DNA from: an uncultured bacterium
GTDB taxonomy: Bacteria; Myxococcota_A; Polyangia; Polyangiales; Houyiibacteriaceae
Direction: 5' to 3'
DNA: 64,000 nt
Assembly (NCBI GenBank): GCA_938024995.1
Contig: CALJDU010000033.1
Coordinates: 186,001-250,000, forward strand
The position numbers and the translations under genes are program-made. The first letter of the stretch is position 1. Every line of letters begins with the position of its first letter. Below the pieces are notes generated by a model. It was not told the DNA's origin, did no database searches, and saw only the letters and a program-made list of their open reading frames with translations. Of this stretch, positions 1 through 8,437 are shown in pieces.

Positions 1-1069
1 GCATCAACGCGGCGCCGAGGCCGTTGTGCGCCGCGGCGCTTGAGGGCCGTCGCCGGATCGCTTCCTGGAACGCGCGCTGCGCGTCGCTCGCTTCCCCTCC
101 GCGGAGCAGAGCGTTCCCGAGCTTGACGTACGCGAGCTCCGAGCCATCGTCTTCGATCGCGAGCGCTTCGCGGTAAATCTCAACCGCGCGCGCGGGGTCC
201 GACGAGGCGACCAGATCTCCCAACGCGAGTCGCGGGAGCGCCGAGCGAGGGTCCAGCTCCGCGGCGCGCGAGAGGTCGGTCTCCGCCGCTTCCGCGTCCC
301 CAAGCTCCATCCGAACGAGCCCGCGGCCGAGCCACGCATCCGCGTCTCCGACGTTGATCTCGATCGCGCGTGAGTACGCGGTCACCGCTTCTTCGCGCGC
401 TCCGCGACGCGCGCGAACGCGGCCCAAGTTGATGAAGGCGTTGTGCGCCATCGGGTTCAGCTCGACCGCTTCCCGAAAACGTCGCTCCGCGTTGTCGTCG
501 CTCCCGGCGAGTTCCTCCGCGAGCCCAAGTCGATTGCGCACCACCGCGGCACGCGGGGCCACCTCGAGGAGCACGCGAAGAGAACGCCGCGCGGCTTGCG
601 CGTCTCCCGCGTCCAGCGCGAGGTCAGCGTTGAGGAGATGCGCGCGCGCGTGCCGCTCGTCGCGGCTCAGCGCGCCCGCGACGTGATCCCGCGCGGTGTC
701 TCGGTCGCCCTTCAAGCGCGCGAGCGTGCCGGCGAGGACCCGAAGATCCGCGGTCCAGCCGAGGTGGTGGCGCGCGGTCGAGAGGTTGCCTTCGCAGAAG
801 ATCAGATCTCCATTGCGGAGATCCTCAAGCGCCTTCGCGTAGTGACGGAGCCCCGCGGCCTCGCTCCCGAGTCGCTCCGCGCGCTCGATCTCTTGAAGCG
901 CTTCGCCCGCCTCCAGCTCGTGCAGCTCGGGGACCTCGCGTAGCGTGGCCGACAAGCGCGCTTGGGCGCTCGCGAGCTCGTCCTTCGCGGACCCATCGCG
1001 GTACATCATCCCGCCGACGAACAAGAGGAGAAGGACAGCTGAGCCGCCCGCGTAGTGCCACACGCGCAT
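1..1069 (-). CDS. TPR-repeat protein with N-terminal signal anchor (partial, 3' end beyond left edge)
   Basis: Reading the minus strand from an ATG at 1069 gives an open frame that runs off the window after 356 residues. Residues 4-22 form a hydrophobic signal anchor (MRVWHYAGG...LLLLFVGGMMY), followed by an Asp/Glu/Arg-rich helical part. From about residue 120 there are consecutive tetratricopeptide helices with typical spacing, for example AFINLGRVRARRGAREEAV and KLGNALLRGGEASDAQRAF. TPR proteins are scaffolds, so no enzymatic role is implied; this one would be anchored in the inner membrane and face the periplasm or cytoplasm. It lies 41 nt downstream of the ABC ATPase and is probably the distal gene of the operon that starts near 6973. 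The C-terminus is not visible. Confidence 0.8.
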   Translation of the reverse strand, partial: MRVWHYAGGSAVLLLLFVGGMMYRDGSAKDELASAQARLSATLREVPELHELEAGEALQEIERAERLGSEAAGLRHYAKALEDLRNGDLIFCEGNLSTARHHLGWTADLRVLAGTLARLKGDRDTARDHVAGALSRDERHARAHLLNADLALDAGDAQAARRSLRVLLEVAPRAAVVRNRLGLAEELAGSDDNAERRFREAVELNPMAHNAFINLGRVRARRGAREEAVTAYSRAIEINVGDADAWLGRGLVRMELGDAEAAETDLSRAAELDPRSALPRLALGDLVASSDPARAVEIYREALAIEDDGSELAYVKLGNALLRGGEASDAQRAFQEAIRRRPSSAAAHNGLGAALM

Positions 1070-1110
1070 ACCTCTGTGTCGGCGAGCGCCGCGGCGAGGT
1101 CAAAAAACCG

Positions 1111-1821
1111 TCACAGCGGGATCGCGGATGATGCTGCGCCGCTGCCTTCGGCAAGATCGAGTCGCCCGTCACGCATCCGCACTACGCGGTCCACGCGATC
1201 ATCGTCGAAGACGCGCGCGTCGTGGGTGGACATCACGATCGTCGTCTCGAGCTCGAACACCGCGTCGAGCAGCGCCGCCGTCGAGTCGCCGTCAAGATGG
1301 GCGCTTGGCTCGTCGAGGAGCAGCACCGAGGGTGCCGTGATCAGAGCGCGCGCGATCGCGCCGCGTTGACGCTCTCCGCCGGAGAGACGCCGGACATCTG
1401 CGCTGGCGCGATCGGCCAGACCCAGCCGCTGGAGAAGCTCACGCGCGCGCGGCTCTCCGTCTCGCGCGCCGCCGGTCGGGACAAGCGGGAGCGTCACGTT
1501 CTTGAGCAAGCTCATGCCTTCGATCAGCTGCAGCTCTTGAAACACAAAGCCGACGTGATCGCGGCGAAACGCGGTCCGGTGATGATCCCGCATCTGTACG
1601 ATCGCGCGCTCCCCCATGAAGACTTCGCCTCGAGTCGGCGTCACCAGACCACCGAGCATCGCGAGGAGCGTCGTCTTCCCAGACCCGCTCGGACCAATGA
1701 GCGCGACGACCGATCCCGCGGCGACCTCGAGGTTGACGTCGTTCACCGCGAAGCGCTTTTCGCGTCCGTCGAAGTACCTCTTCGTGACGCCCTCGGCGCG
1801 GATGGAGAGCGCTGCGCTCAC
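1111..1821 (-). CDS. ABC transporter ATP-binding protein, LolD/MacB type
   Basis: A 236-residue ATPase subunit. Visible motifs are Walker A GPSGSGKTT (about residues 43-51), Q-loop FVFQE, signature LSGGERQRGAIARAL, Walker B VLLLDEPSAHLDGD, and the H-loop in STHD. The short length and the LSGGERQR signature place it with the LolD/MacB/FtsE-like class, which energises FtsX-type permeases that move lipoproteins, lipids or drugs in the cell envelope rather than import solutes. Its start overlaps the stop of the FtsX-type permease by 4 nt (ATGA), so the two are translationally coupled and almost certainly form one transporter. The substrate cannot be read from sequence. Confidence 0.93.
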   Translation of the reverse strand: MSAALSIRAEGVTKRYFDGREKRFAVNDVNLEVAAGSVVALIGPSGSGKTTLLAMLGGLVTPTRGEVFMGERAIVQMRDHHRTAFRRDHVGFVFQELQLIEGMSLLKNVTLPLVPTGGARDGEPRARELLQRLGLADRASADVRRLSGGERQRGAIARALITAPSVLLLDEPSAHLDGDSTAALLDAVFELETTIVMSTHDARVFDDDRVDRVVRMRDGRLDLAEGSGAASSAIPL

Positions 1822-2942
1822 GACTGACCTCGGAGCGCGGCGTCAACATCGCGCATCGCGACGCGCCAAGCGGGAACGATCGAGATCCCAGTGAAGGGCA
1901 GCACGATCAGCGCGAGGATCGACATCAGCTGCGAAGCGTCGACCACAGGCACCAGCGCGAAGCGCGGAAAGAGCGCGCTCCACCCGAAGAGCGAGTCGCG
2001 AAGCCACGGCGCGCCGAGCACGAAAACGTAGAGGTAGGCCAAACATAGGCCGAGGGCGCTCGCGACGAAGGAGAGCCAAGCGTTCTCGAACACCCGAGCG
2101 ATGAGCACGTCTCGGGTCGAGAACCCCACCGCCTTGAGGACCCCGATCTCGCGACGCTCTCCGGGAGAGAGCCCCGTCACTCGTTCCCACCCGATGAGCA
2201 ACAGCGTGAGCAACGCAGGGAGCGACGCGAGGGTCAACCAGCCCGCGCGGCCGTTGAACGTGAGATCATAGGTCCGACGAAGCGCGCGTCGCTCGAGGAC
2301 ACGTGCTCGCGGGATGGACTGAAGCGCGAGCCTCGCGACCGCTGCGCTCTCGGACTCTCGCGAGAGCGTCACCGCGAGATCGGTCGCTTCTCCCTCGGCG
2401 AGCCCGAGCACCGCCCGCGCGGTCGCCATCTTCAACATGACGAGATCTGCGGAACGAAGCCCGCTCGGATCCTCGAAGACCTCTGCGACGCGAACCGTCC
2501 GCGCGCCTCCCGCGGCCGGCAACGCGAAGCGATCTCCAACGCGGAGACCAAGCTGAGACGCGAGCGCCGCGCCGATCACGGCGTCCTCCTCGCCCAGCTC
2601 CTCGACGGTGCCAACCACCGTGACGTTGGCGGACAAAGGCGCAACGAAGACGTAGCCCCACACCCGCGGATCGACCGCGGTCACCGCGGGATGGGAGAGG
2701 AGCTCAGCGCCGGCGCTGACCGAGATCAACGCGGGGCGCCCCGCGACCAGTCGCTGAATGGTGAGAGGAGGCGCGGCCTCCAGACCGAGTGACCACTCGC
2801 GACGCAACGAATCGGTCAAGAAGAGCACCGACGCGAACCACGCGATCACCAGGGTCAGCGCGGCGCCGATCGTCACGTTGCGGAGCGCGCGGCGACGCAT
2901 GGCCGACGCAGAGAACGACATCAACGAGGCCAGTCGCTTCAA
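1818..2942 (-). CDS. FtsX-like ABC transporter permease
   Basis: A 374-residue membrane protein. A first TM segment (about residues 22-45) is followed by a roughly 190-residue extracytoplasmic domain of MacB-core type, then three TM segments near residues 232-252, 285-312 and 337-360. The segment GERREIGVLKAVGFSTRDVLIARV is the hallmark of the FtsX/MacB permease domain. It probably dimerises and works with the adjacent LolD-type ATPase as a mechanotransmission or lipid/lipoprotein-handling exporter. It overlaps the preceding small membrane gene and the following ATPase gene by 4 nt each. It is shorter than LolC/LolE (about 400 residues), and no membrane-fusion partner is seen nearby. Confidence 0.9.
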   Translation of the reverse strand: MKRLASLMSFSASAMRRRALRNVTIGAALTLVIAWFASVLFLTDSLRREWSLGLEAAPPLTIQRLVAGRPALISVSAGAELLSHPAVTAVDPRVWGYVFVAPLSANVTVVGTVEELGEEDAVIGAALASQLGLRVGDRFALPAAGGARTVRVAEVFEDPSGLRSADLVMLKMATARAVLGLAEGEATDLAVTLSRESESAAVARLALQSIPRARVLERRALRRTYDLTFNGRAGWLTLASLPALLTLLLIGWERVTGLSPGERREIGVLKAVGFSTRDVLIARVFENAWLSFVASALGLCLAYLYVFVLGAPWLRDSLFGWSALFPRFALVPVVDASQLMSILALIVLPFTGISIVPAWRVAMRDVDAALRGQS

Positions 2943-3241
2943 CGGCGCTCCACCGGCGGGCCGACCAGTGCGCCGCTGGGATCAGGGTCGAGCAAGAGCG
3001 GACCGTCCGCGAACGGCGCTCCGAACTCGACCTGGGAGGGGTGCCTTACCCAACGCTGACTGGAAGAGAGCGCGAGGTCGGCCAAGCCGGTCCGGCTCAC
3101 GACCCCCGCGCGAATGTCGCTGTCGTCGGCTCCGCGCCGGCGGTTCGCGTCGACCACGACTGCGATCAACGCCGCGACGACCAGGAGCAAGACCGAAGCA
3201 GCGCTCCGTGCGCCGAACCGAAAGCGGGGTCGCGCGGACAC
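2939..3241 (-). CDS. Small single-span membrane protein of unknown function
   Basis: A GTG start at 3241 shares one base with the stop of the MlaE-type gene (TAGTG) and gives 100 residues. The reading frame stays open further upstream, but that part overlaps the MlaE-type gene and looks antisense in composition, so the GTG is preferred. The protein has a basic N-terminus (ARPRFRFGARS), one TM segment (SVLLLVVAALIAVVV) and a roughly 65-residue hydrophilic tail ending in a Pro/Asp-rich stretch. No family is recognised. Its position, overlapping both a lipid permease gene and an FtsX permease gene, suggests an accessory subunit that bridges or regulates the two; that is inference. Confidence 0.6.
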   Translation of the reverse strand: MSARPRFRFGARSAASVLLLVVAALIAVVVDANRRRGADDSDIRAGVVSRTGLADLALSSSQRWVRHPSQVEFGAPFADGPLLLDPDPSGALVGPPVERR

Positions 3242-4017
3242 TAGAGGCTCATGAAGAGCTGAGTCAGTAAGGCGTCCGCGACCAAGATCGAGATAGAGAC
3301 CACGACGACCGAGCGTGTGGTCGCGCGCCCAACACCTTCCGTACCGCCGGAGGTCGTCATCCCGAAGTAGCAACCGAGAACCGTCATCAAGAACCCGAAG
3401 AACGGGGTCTTGCTCAAGCCGCTCAGGTAATCGCGGAGACTGACCGCGTCGAGCGCGGTGCCGACGAACGACGCGAAGCCGATGCCGTAGCTCGCGTTGG
3501 CGACAAGCATGGAGCTCCCCATGCCGAGGACGAACGCGATGGCCGCGATCAGGGGCATGATGGTGACGCCCGCGACCACGCGGGGCACGACGAGCTTCCG
3601 CACCGGATCCGCGCCCAGCGCGCGGATGGCGTCGATCTGCTCGGTGACCTTCATCGAGCCGATCTCGGCCGCCATTCCTGCCGCGATCCGGCTGCCGACG
3701 ACGAGAGAGGTGAGCGCGGGGGCGAGCTCTCTCGCTTCGCTGATCGCGATCACGCGACCAAGCGCATCCTTCGCGCCGTACTTCTCCATGAAGTACGCGA
3801 ACTGCACCGTCATGACGATGCCGACGAACACCGCTGTCGCCGACGCGATCGCCATACTGCGAACGCCGAGCTGTTCCATCTGGTAGACGTAGGTCCGAAA
3901 CTCGAAGCGCGTCGTGAAGAGGGTGCGGATCGCGCGCACCCCGAGCTTCATCGCGCCGCCGAGATCATCCAGGGTCGCGACGAGCCCCTCGCCCGAAGAA
4001 CGCGGAGGCGAGCTCAT
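3241..4017 (-). CDS. MlaE/YrbE-type lipid ABC transporter permease
   Basis: 258 residues with about five or six TM segments. The MlaE signature is present: ELAPALTSLVVGSRIAAGMAAEIGSM followed by VTEQIDAIRALGADPVRKLVVPR. MlaE proteins are inner-membrane permeases of the MCE/Mla system that moves phospholipids (or sterols in actinobacteria) between membranes, working with an MlaF ATPase and an MlaD-type MCE protein. Neither is adjacent here: the neighbours are a lipoprotein upstream, then a small membrane protein, an FtsX permease and a LolD-type ATPase downstream. Partners are therefore encoded elsewhere, or the arrangement is unusual. It overlaps the upstream lipoprotein gene by 4 nt (ATGA). 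Confidence 0.93.
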   Translation of the reverse strand: MSSPPRSSGEGLVATLDDLGGAMKLGVRAIRTLFTTRFEFRTYVYQMEQLGVRSMAIASATAVFVGIVMTVQFAYFMEKYGAKDALGRVIAISEARELAPALTSLVVGSRIAAGMAAEIGSMKVTEQIDAIRALGADPVRKLVVPRVVAGVTIMPLIAAIAFVLGMGSSMLVANASYGIGFASFVGTALDAVSLRDYLSGLSKTPFFGFLMTVLGCYFGMTTSGGTEGVGRATTRSVVVVSISILVADALLTQLFMSL

Positions 4018-4595
4018 CGCCCTTCGACGCCTCGCGCTTCAAAGCCTTGCAGCATTGAGGTAAACGTCTCGCTCGCGCGCTGAAAGTCCGCCCCAGGCGG
4101 CGCGACGAGGGCGAAGTCGTAGACGCAGCGGTCCTTCTTGAGGACCTGCAGGAGCAGCTCTCGGGTGACACCATCGAGCTTCGCGCGGACGTGCGTCCGA
4201 AGCGCCTCCCGAGAAGACATCGGGACCAGCTCTTGGCTCACGACGTCGCGCTCTGTGAAGCCGATCAGCAAATGATTGGTGAGCGCGACCAGCGGAATGT
4301 CGAGCGCGGGGTCGCACGACCCGTTGCCCTGGATCACAGCGTTGAGAGAGTCGCTGTGCCACGCGAGATCGTTCTGGTTCTCCACGTTCACGCGCGTCCA
4401 GTCGCCCGCGGGAGCCCCGAGTCGGTATGCAGCCTCCTCGTCGTGGTACTCGCCTCCGCGGTACGTTCCGCCGCCGCATCCGACGGCGAGCGCGAGCGAC
4501 AACGTGAACCACAGCGCCGCGTGTGAGGCGAGCTTGGCCCCACTCGAAACGGTCGCCCGCGAAATCGTCGCCAACCCGGCTCTCAAAACGACCAT
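4014..4595 (-). CDS. Lipoprotein of unknown function
   Basis: 193 residues with a long basic N-region, a hydrophobic core (ALWFTLSLALAV) and a lipobox-like AVGC-GGG near residue 40, so it is predicted to be lipid-anchored. The mature part has a mixed alpha/beta look (TNHLLIGFTERDVVSQELVPMSS; LQVLKKDRCVYDFALVAPPG). Two cysteines besides the lipobox could form a disulfide. No family is recognised with certainty. It follows the sensor-like gene by 5 nt and overlaps the MlaE-type gene by 4 nt, so it probably serves the same envelope function. A start inside the long N-region is possible. Confidence 0.72.
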   Translation of the reverse strand: MVVLRAGLATISRATVSSGAKLASHAALWFTLSLALAVGCGGGTYRGGEYHDEEAAYRLGAPAGDWTRVNVENQNDLAWHSDSLNAVIQGNGSCDPALDIPLVALTNHLLIGFTERDVVSQELVPMSSREALRTHVRAKLDGVTRELLLQVLKKDRCVYDFALVAPPGADFQRASETFTSMLQGFEARGVEGR

Positions 4596-4600
4596 CTCGA

Positions 4601-6244
4601 TCAGTGCTTGACCGGCGTCGCCTTGAGCGCCGCCTTGCCTTCCTTCGCGTAGACCGTGAAGCGAACGCTCTTGGCGCCGTGCTTCTGGAGCACCTTGTCG
4701 CGCGTCTTGATCAACGTCTTCTCGAACTTCTCGTAGGTGAGCGCGGCGGTGGACTCGCCGTGCTTCATCTTGAGCTCATAGAACTGAGAGAACACTTCGC
4801 GGAAGTGGTCACGCTCGATCTCTTCGGGACTCTGCGAAGGCCGAACGGCCGCGCGCGGCGGACCGGCTGGAGGCGCGGGACGAGCGGGCGGCGCGGCCGG
4901 CATCGCGGGCGGCGCCGGACGTCCGACCGGTGGAGCTGGGGCGGCGGGCGCAGCTGGCGCGGGAGCCGCGGGAACAGGAGGCAACGCGGCTGCTTCTTCC
5001 GCTGCGCCACCGCCGAAACCGAAGTACGGCGATGCTGATGCTTCTTTCACCCCGCCAAGAATCTCGTCCAGGTTCGCGGCTTTCTTGGTGGTCGGCGGCG
5101 CGCCGGAGCCCGCCGCGATGAGATCAACGCCTTCGTTGATGTTCTCGGCGATCCGCCGGAACTTGCCCCGGAAGTCGGTTGAGGTGAAGCGCGCGAAGTC
5201 TTGCTTCTGGAGACCCTCCGATGCTTTGAAAAACGCCGCGAGGGGACGGTCTCGCTCGACCCACATGATCAGCATCCCGAGGAGCGCGAGGAGGAGCGGG
5301 ATCCCGATCACCCAGTGCCACGGCAACGCGTCGGCGTCCTCTTTGTTGAGGAGGTCCATCGGCGACGCGAGTGAGCGACGGGGACGACCGATTCCGTACG
5401 CGACCCCAGCGTACGCGGCGCCGCCGGTGATCATCGAGAAGACGGCCTTACCGCTCTGCTCTTCGCCGACCGGCAGCGGGCTCGAGACGTTGCCCTGCTT
5501 CACCTGATCATCGTCGAGCGCGGAGGCGGCGCGAGCGGTGATCTGCTGTGAGCTTGGCGCATCGGTCCCGACATCGTTTGGAGTGTGGGTCGCGATAACG
5601 TCGACGACCTCTTCGCGACCACGGAAGAACGTCAACGTGGCGCCGGGAACCCGTCCCGCGAGCCGAGCCGCGAGATCGTCGTCGATCTCCATCCCGTGGA
5701 CGACCGCGCCGACGTACTGACCGCCGTCGAGAACCGGCCGCGTGGCGATTCGGTAGACCTTCTCGTTGTAAACCCAGACGTCGTCTCCGACGTATCCGGA
5801 GAGCGCGCGGGCGACGACGGGGAAGCGGCCTAGCGCGGCTCCCGCGGGAGGGGGTGCACCGCCGAGCTGGCCGATGATCTGCCCACCCTTGTCGACCGCG
5901 ATCAAGATGTCCGCTTGGGCGTCATCAAGCTGCCGGTTGAGCTCCACCATTTTGGTCTCGAGGCCGCCGCGGATCGCGCGATCCAGTTCGCTTCGATCCC
6001 TGCGCGCGCTGGCGCGACGAAGCGCCGAGCGGACATCCGCGTGCGCCGCGAAAGGTGCGAGCGCGTCGAGGCGGTTTCGCGCGTCGAGACGAAGCCACAG
6101 CTCTACCTCGAGACGGTCACGCCGCAGCTGGTCATCAAGACGAGTGTCATAGGCGCGATTGATCGAGCTCTGCGCCATGAACGCGGCGGCGAGCGCGATG
6201 CCGATGACGGCGGCGATGACGACATACCAAAGTCGGGAAAGCAT
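4601..6244 (-). CDS. Membrane sensor-like protein with periplasmic cache-like domain, Ala/Pro linker and MXAN_5187-type C-terminus
   Basis: 547 residues. TM1 is at about residues 5-25, an extracytoplasmic region of about 270 residues resembles double-cache sensors (VYRIATRPVLDGGQYVGAVVHG; AVFSMITGGAAYAGVAYG), and TM2 is near residue 310. A HAMP-like cytoplasmic helix (LAAFFKASEGLQKQDFARF) follows, then an approximately 90-residue Ala/Pro-rich linker and a conserved-looking C-terminal domain (FREVFSQFYELKMKHGEST to FTVYAKEGKAALKATPV). I recall this C-terminal domain from myxobacterial MXAN_5187-like proteins; not verified. There is no kinase, MCP or cyclase output, so the C-terminal domain is the likely effector. 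It starts 9 nt after the cupredoxin-like gene and lies in the same operon. Confidence 0.82.
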   Translation of the reverse strand: MLSRLWYVVIAAVIGIALAAAFMAQSSINRAYDTRLDDQLRRDRLEVELWLRLDARNRLDALAPFAAHADVRSALRRASARRDRSELDRAIRGGLETKMVELNRQLDDAQADILIAVDKGGQIIGQLGGAPPPAGAALGRFPVVARALSGYVGDDVWVYNEKVYRIATRPVLDGGQYVGAVVHGMEIDDDLAARLAGRVPGATLTFFRGREEVVDVIATHTPNDVGTDAPSSQQITARAASALDDDQVKQGNVSSPLPVGEEQSGKAVFSMITGGAAYAGVAYGIGRPRRSLASPMDLLNKEDADALPWHWVIGIPLLLALLGMLIMWVERDRPLAAFFKASEGLQKQDFARFTSTDFRGKFRRIAENINEGVDLIAAGSGAPPTTKKAANLDEILGGVKEASASPYFGFGGGAAEEAAALPPVPAAPAPAAPAAPAPPVGRPAPPAMPAAPPARPAPPAGPPRAAVRPSQSPEEIERDHFREVFSQFYELKMKHGESTAALTYEKFEKTLIKTRDKVLQKHGAKSVRFTVYAKEGKAALKATPVKH

Positions 6245-6253
6245 CCAGAGTCC

Positions 6254-6973
6254 TCAGCGCGATGGGGTGTTGAGTGGGAGTGACTCGATCGTGTGCTCGC
6301 GCTCGTCGGGGATCTCGACCTCCCGCGAAGCGACCTCGTGTCCCTGGTAGAACACCTTCAGCGTGTAGGTCCCCGCGGAGACCCCTTCAAAGCTGTAGCG
6401 GCCGCGGCTCGTGATCGTTCCGCAGGCGACCAGGTCGGGAAGGACGTGAACCCAACCGCGGGTCTGGGGGTAGACGCGATCACGAATCTCGAACGGGCCG
6501 CCGCTCCCGGGGAGCCGAATCGTACGCGCGTTACCAGGCGCGGTTTGGATCGCCGCGAACCCTTCGAGGTTGTCGGAGTAGAGCTCGTGCGAGCAGCCGT
6601 CTTCGTTCTTCAACGCGAGATCGGTACCAGGTCGCACCACGATCGCGCTCGGCGCAAAGTCGCCGCCGGAGATGCGGTGGTCATCGCATCCGCGCGGAGC
6701 CGCGCTCGCGTTTCCAGTGAGCACAACGGTCAGGTCGCGCGCGCTGTCGACGGTCCGCGCGCGTGGGTCGATCACGCCGTTCCAGACCTTCCAGTAAAAC
6801 GACTTGGGGCCGTTTTCCGCTTCGGGCGCGGCGAGGTTCTCAGGCACCTGAAGCGCACCTTGAACGTCGACCGCGGACGCGACCCCCGCAGCGGCAAAGG
6901 CGACGAGGACCGCAACAGCGGAGAGGAGAGATACACGGGCGAAGGTGTGCGCGCGGTGGGTCAAGTTGGCCAT
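6254..6973 (-). CDS. Secreted cupredoxin-like / carboxypeptidase-regulatory-like protein
   Basis: The start is placed at the ATG at 6973, preceded by a GAGGGGC ribosome-binding sequence; an upstream in-frame ATG would add 32 residues without signal character. The 239-residue product has a clear signal peptide (LLSAVAVLVAFAAAGVASA, cleavage before VDVQ). The middle part (GGDFAPSAIVVRPGTDLALKNEDG, then HELYSDN) resembles a cupredoxin-like beta-sandwich, and the end (GRYSFEGVSAGTYTLKVFYQG) is typical of CarboxypepD_reg-like domains. Several cysteines are present. It is likely periplasmic or surface-exposed. It is the first gene of the long minus-strand operon that continues through the sensor-like and MlaE-type genes. 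Copper binding cannot be asserted. Confidence 0.8.
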   Translation of the reverse strand: MANLTHRAHTFARVSLLSAVAVLVAFAAAGVASAVDVQGALQVPENLAAPEAENGPKSFYWKVWNGVIDPRARTVDSARDLTVVLTGNASAAPRGCDDHRISGGDFAPSAIVVRPGTDLALKNEDGCSHELYSDNLEGFAAIQTAPGNARTIRLPGSGGPFEIRDRVYPQTRGWVHVLPDLVACGTITSRGRYSFEGVSAGTYTLKVFYQGHEVASREVEIPDEREHTIESLPLNTPSR

Positions 6974-7116
6974 AGCCCCTCGGGGAAAATCACGGCAAAA
7001 ACCACTGCGCGTTCGCCGCGCGATGGTCGGCGAATGGTAGGCCATCGCGACCTCGGATGACAACGTCAACGGCGATTCAGTGAACGCACCGACAGCACCC
7101 TGACGGCTGCGGTGGA

Positions 7117-8148
7117 TTAAGGCTCGACGGGAGGCGGCGCGTAGTAGTCGACGACGCGGATCGGATCGGCCAGCGACATCTCCACCTCGCGCCGTTTTCC
7201 CGCGAAGTCTCCGCCCACCTGAAGCGGCACCGGTTCGTCGAAACGAATGAGGACTTTCTCGGTGAGGAAATCACTGACCCGTGGGTCGCGATAGGAGCCG
7301 CGCCAGATCTTGCGGATGTTGAGCGCGACGTCGACGGAGCCGATGTCGATCACGCGGAGGCTGAATCGGTCTTCTCGGTCGTCTGCGAATGGGAAGATCC
7401 GCGCGCCGAAGCCCCAGTAGGGAATGGTCGACGCGGAGACCGAACGCGAGGTCCCCTCGAACATCACGTCGCCGTCTTTGAAGGTCTCACGGGTTCGGCC
7501 CTCGTCATCGAGGAGCACCGCGTCGCCACCACGATTGATGATGGTGACGCGTTGGCGTGGTCGAACCAGCACCTCGGGCATGGTGCGCCCCATGATCGAC
7601 ACCGCGTGCGCGAGCCCGCCAACCCCGAACTTACGGAGCACCGGGATCTTCTGAAACTTCGCCTTGGTGTCGGTGAAGTGCTCAATCGCGAGCGCGTCCA
7701 CCCCCAGCCCTGCGAAGGGCGTGAGCGTGCCTTCGATCGAAAGGAGACGGAGGTCGCGCTCGCCGCCTTCGCGCCGTAGCCGCGCGAGATCCGCGACGAC
7801 CCCTCGCCCCTTCTTGTTTTGCGCGCCGAGCACCCACGCGAGCGCGTTGCCGGTGCCGAGGCGAAGCAAACCGAAGCGCGGCTCTTCGTACCCTTTCGCG
7901 CGACACTCGAGCGCGATCCACGTGACCATCTGGACGAAGGTCCCGTCACCGCCGCCGGTCAGCACGGTTGGGTAACCGCGGGCCGCGATGGTCTTCGCGA
8001 TCTCGTGACCTTCTTCGAGGCTTCGCGACACGAAGAGGTCGCCGCTCTTGACGATTTGGTCGAGGATCTCGACGAGGTCGTCTGTGACCTGCTTCGCGTT
8101 ACCGTTGACGACAACCGCGACGCGATCTCGCGCGACCGAGCTCGTCAC
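7117..8148 (-). CDS. Diacylglycerol/lipid kinase catalytic-domain protein
   Basis: 343 residues from a GTG at 8148 whose last bases overlap the dehydratase stop (GTGA). The N-terminal half has the DAGK/sphingosine-kinase fold signature: VAVVVNGNAK, then PTVLTGGGDGTFVQMV with the nucleotide-binding GGGDGT, then GLLRLGTGNALAW. The C-terminal half is the beta-sandwich part of the family (PYWGFGARIFPFADD; VPLQVGGDFAG). Such enzymes phosphorylate diacylglycerol or related lipids in the cytosolic membrane leaflet; DgkB/YegS-like relatives recycle membrane lipid. The substrate is not predictable. Its neighbours (pterin dehydratase, FabH) are metabolic rather than a dedicated pathway. Confidence 0.9.
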   Translation of the reverse strand: MTSSVARDRVAVVVNGNAKQVTDDLVEILDQIVKSGDLFVSRSLEEGHEIAKTIAARGYPTVLTGGGDGTFVQMVTWIALECRAKGYEEPRFGLLRLGTGNALAWVLGAQNKKGRGVVADLARLRREGGERDLRLLSIEGTLTPFAGLGVDALAIEHFTDTKAKFQKIPVLRKFGVGGLAHAVSIMGRTMPEVLVRPRQRVTIINRGGDAVLLDDEGRTRETFKDGDVMFEGTSRSVSASTIPYWGFGARIFPFADDREDRFSLRVIDIGSVDVALNIRKIWRGSYRDPRVSDFLTEKVLIRFDEPVPLQVGGDFAGKRREVEMSLADPIRVVDYYAPPPVEP

Positions 8149-8435
8149 TCTCGTTCTCGCAACACGTCCTCGATACACGCAGCGAGATGAAGGTCGAGCT
8201 TCGTGATCCCGCCCGCGTCGTGCGTGTTGAGGCGGATCGTCAGGGAGCGATACACCCAGGTGAGATCAGGGTGGTGGTTCGCGCCCTCGGCGAGATCCCC
8301 GATCCGTTGAATGAGCTGAAGCGCCGCGCGCGCGCTCTTGGCTGTGTATGCACGTTCGAGCGCGTCGCCGTCCCTCCGCCAGGGAGAGATCAGCGCCGCG
8401 TCGACAACGTCAGCTTCGAGAAGCGCGCGCGACAT
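8145..8435 (-). CDS. phhB: Pterin-4a-carbinolamine dehydratase
   Basis: 96 residues, the usual length of the family. The diagnostic segment GANHHPDLTWVYRSLTIRLNTHDAGGITKLD contains the tandem catalytic histidines and the THDxGG motif. The enzyme dehydrates 4a-hydroxytetrahydrobiopterin produced by aromatic amino-acid hydroxylases, regenerating the pterin cofactor; in some bacteria it has a salvage role without a hydroxylase. No phenylalanine hydroxylase is nearby. It begins 2 nt after the stop of the small basic protein gene and overlaps the lipid kinase start by 4 nt, so the three are cotranscribed. Confidence 0.93.
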   Translation of the reverse strand: MSRALLEADVVDAALISPWRRDGDALERAYTAKSARAALQLIQRIGDLAEGANHHPDLTWVYRSLTIRLNTHDAGGITKLDLHLAACIEDVLRERE

Positions 8436-8437
8436 CC

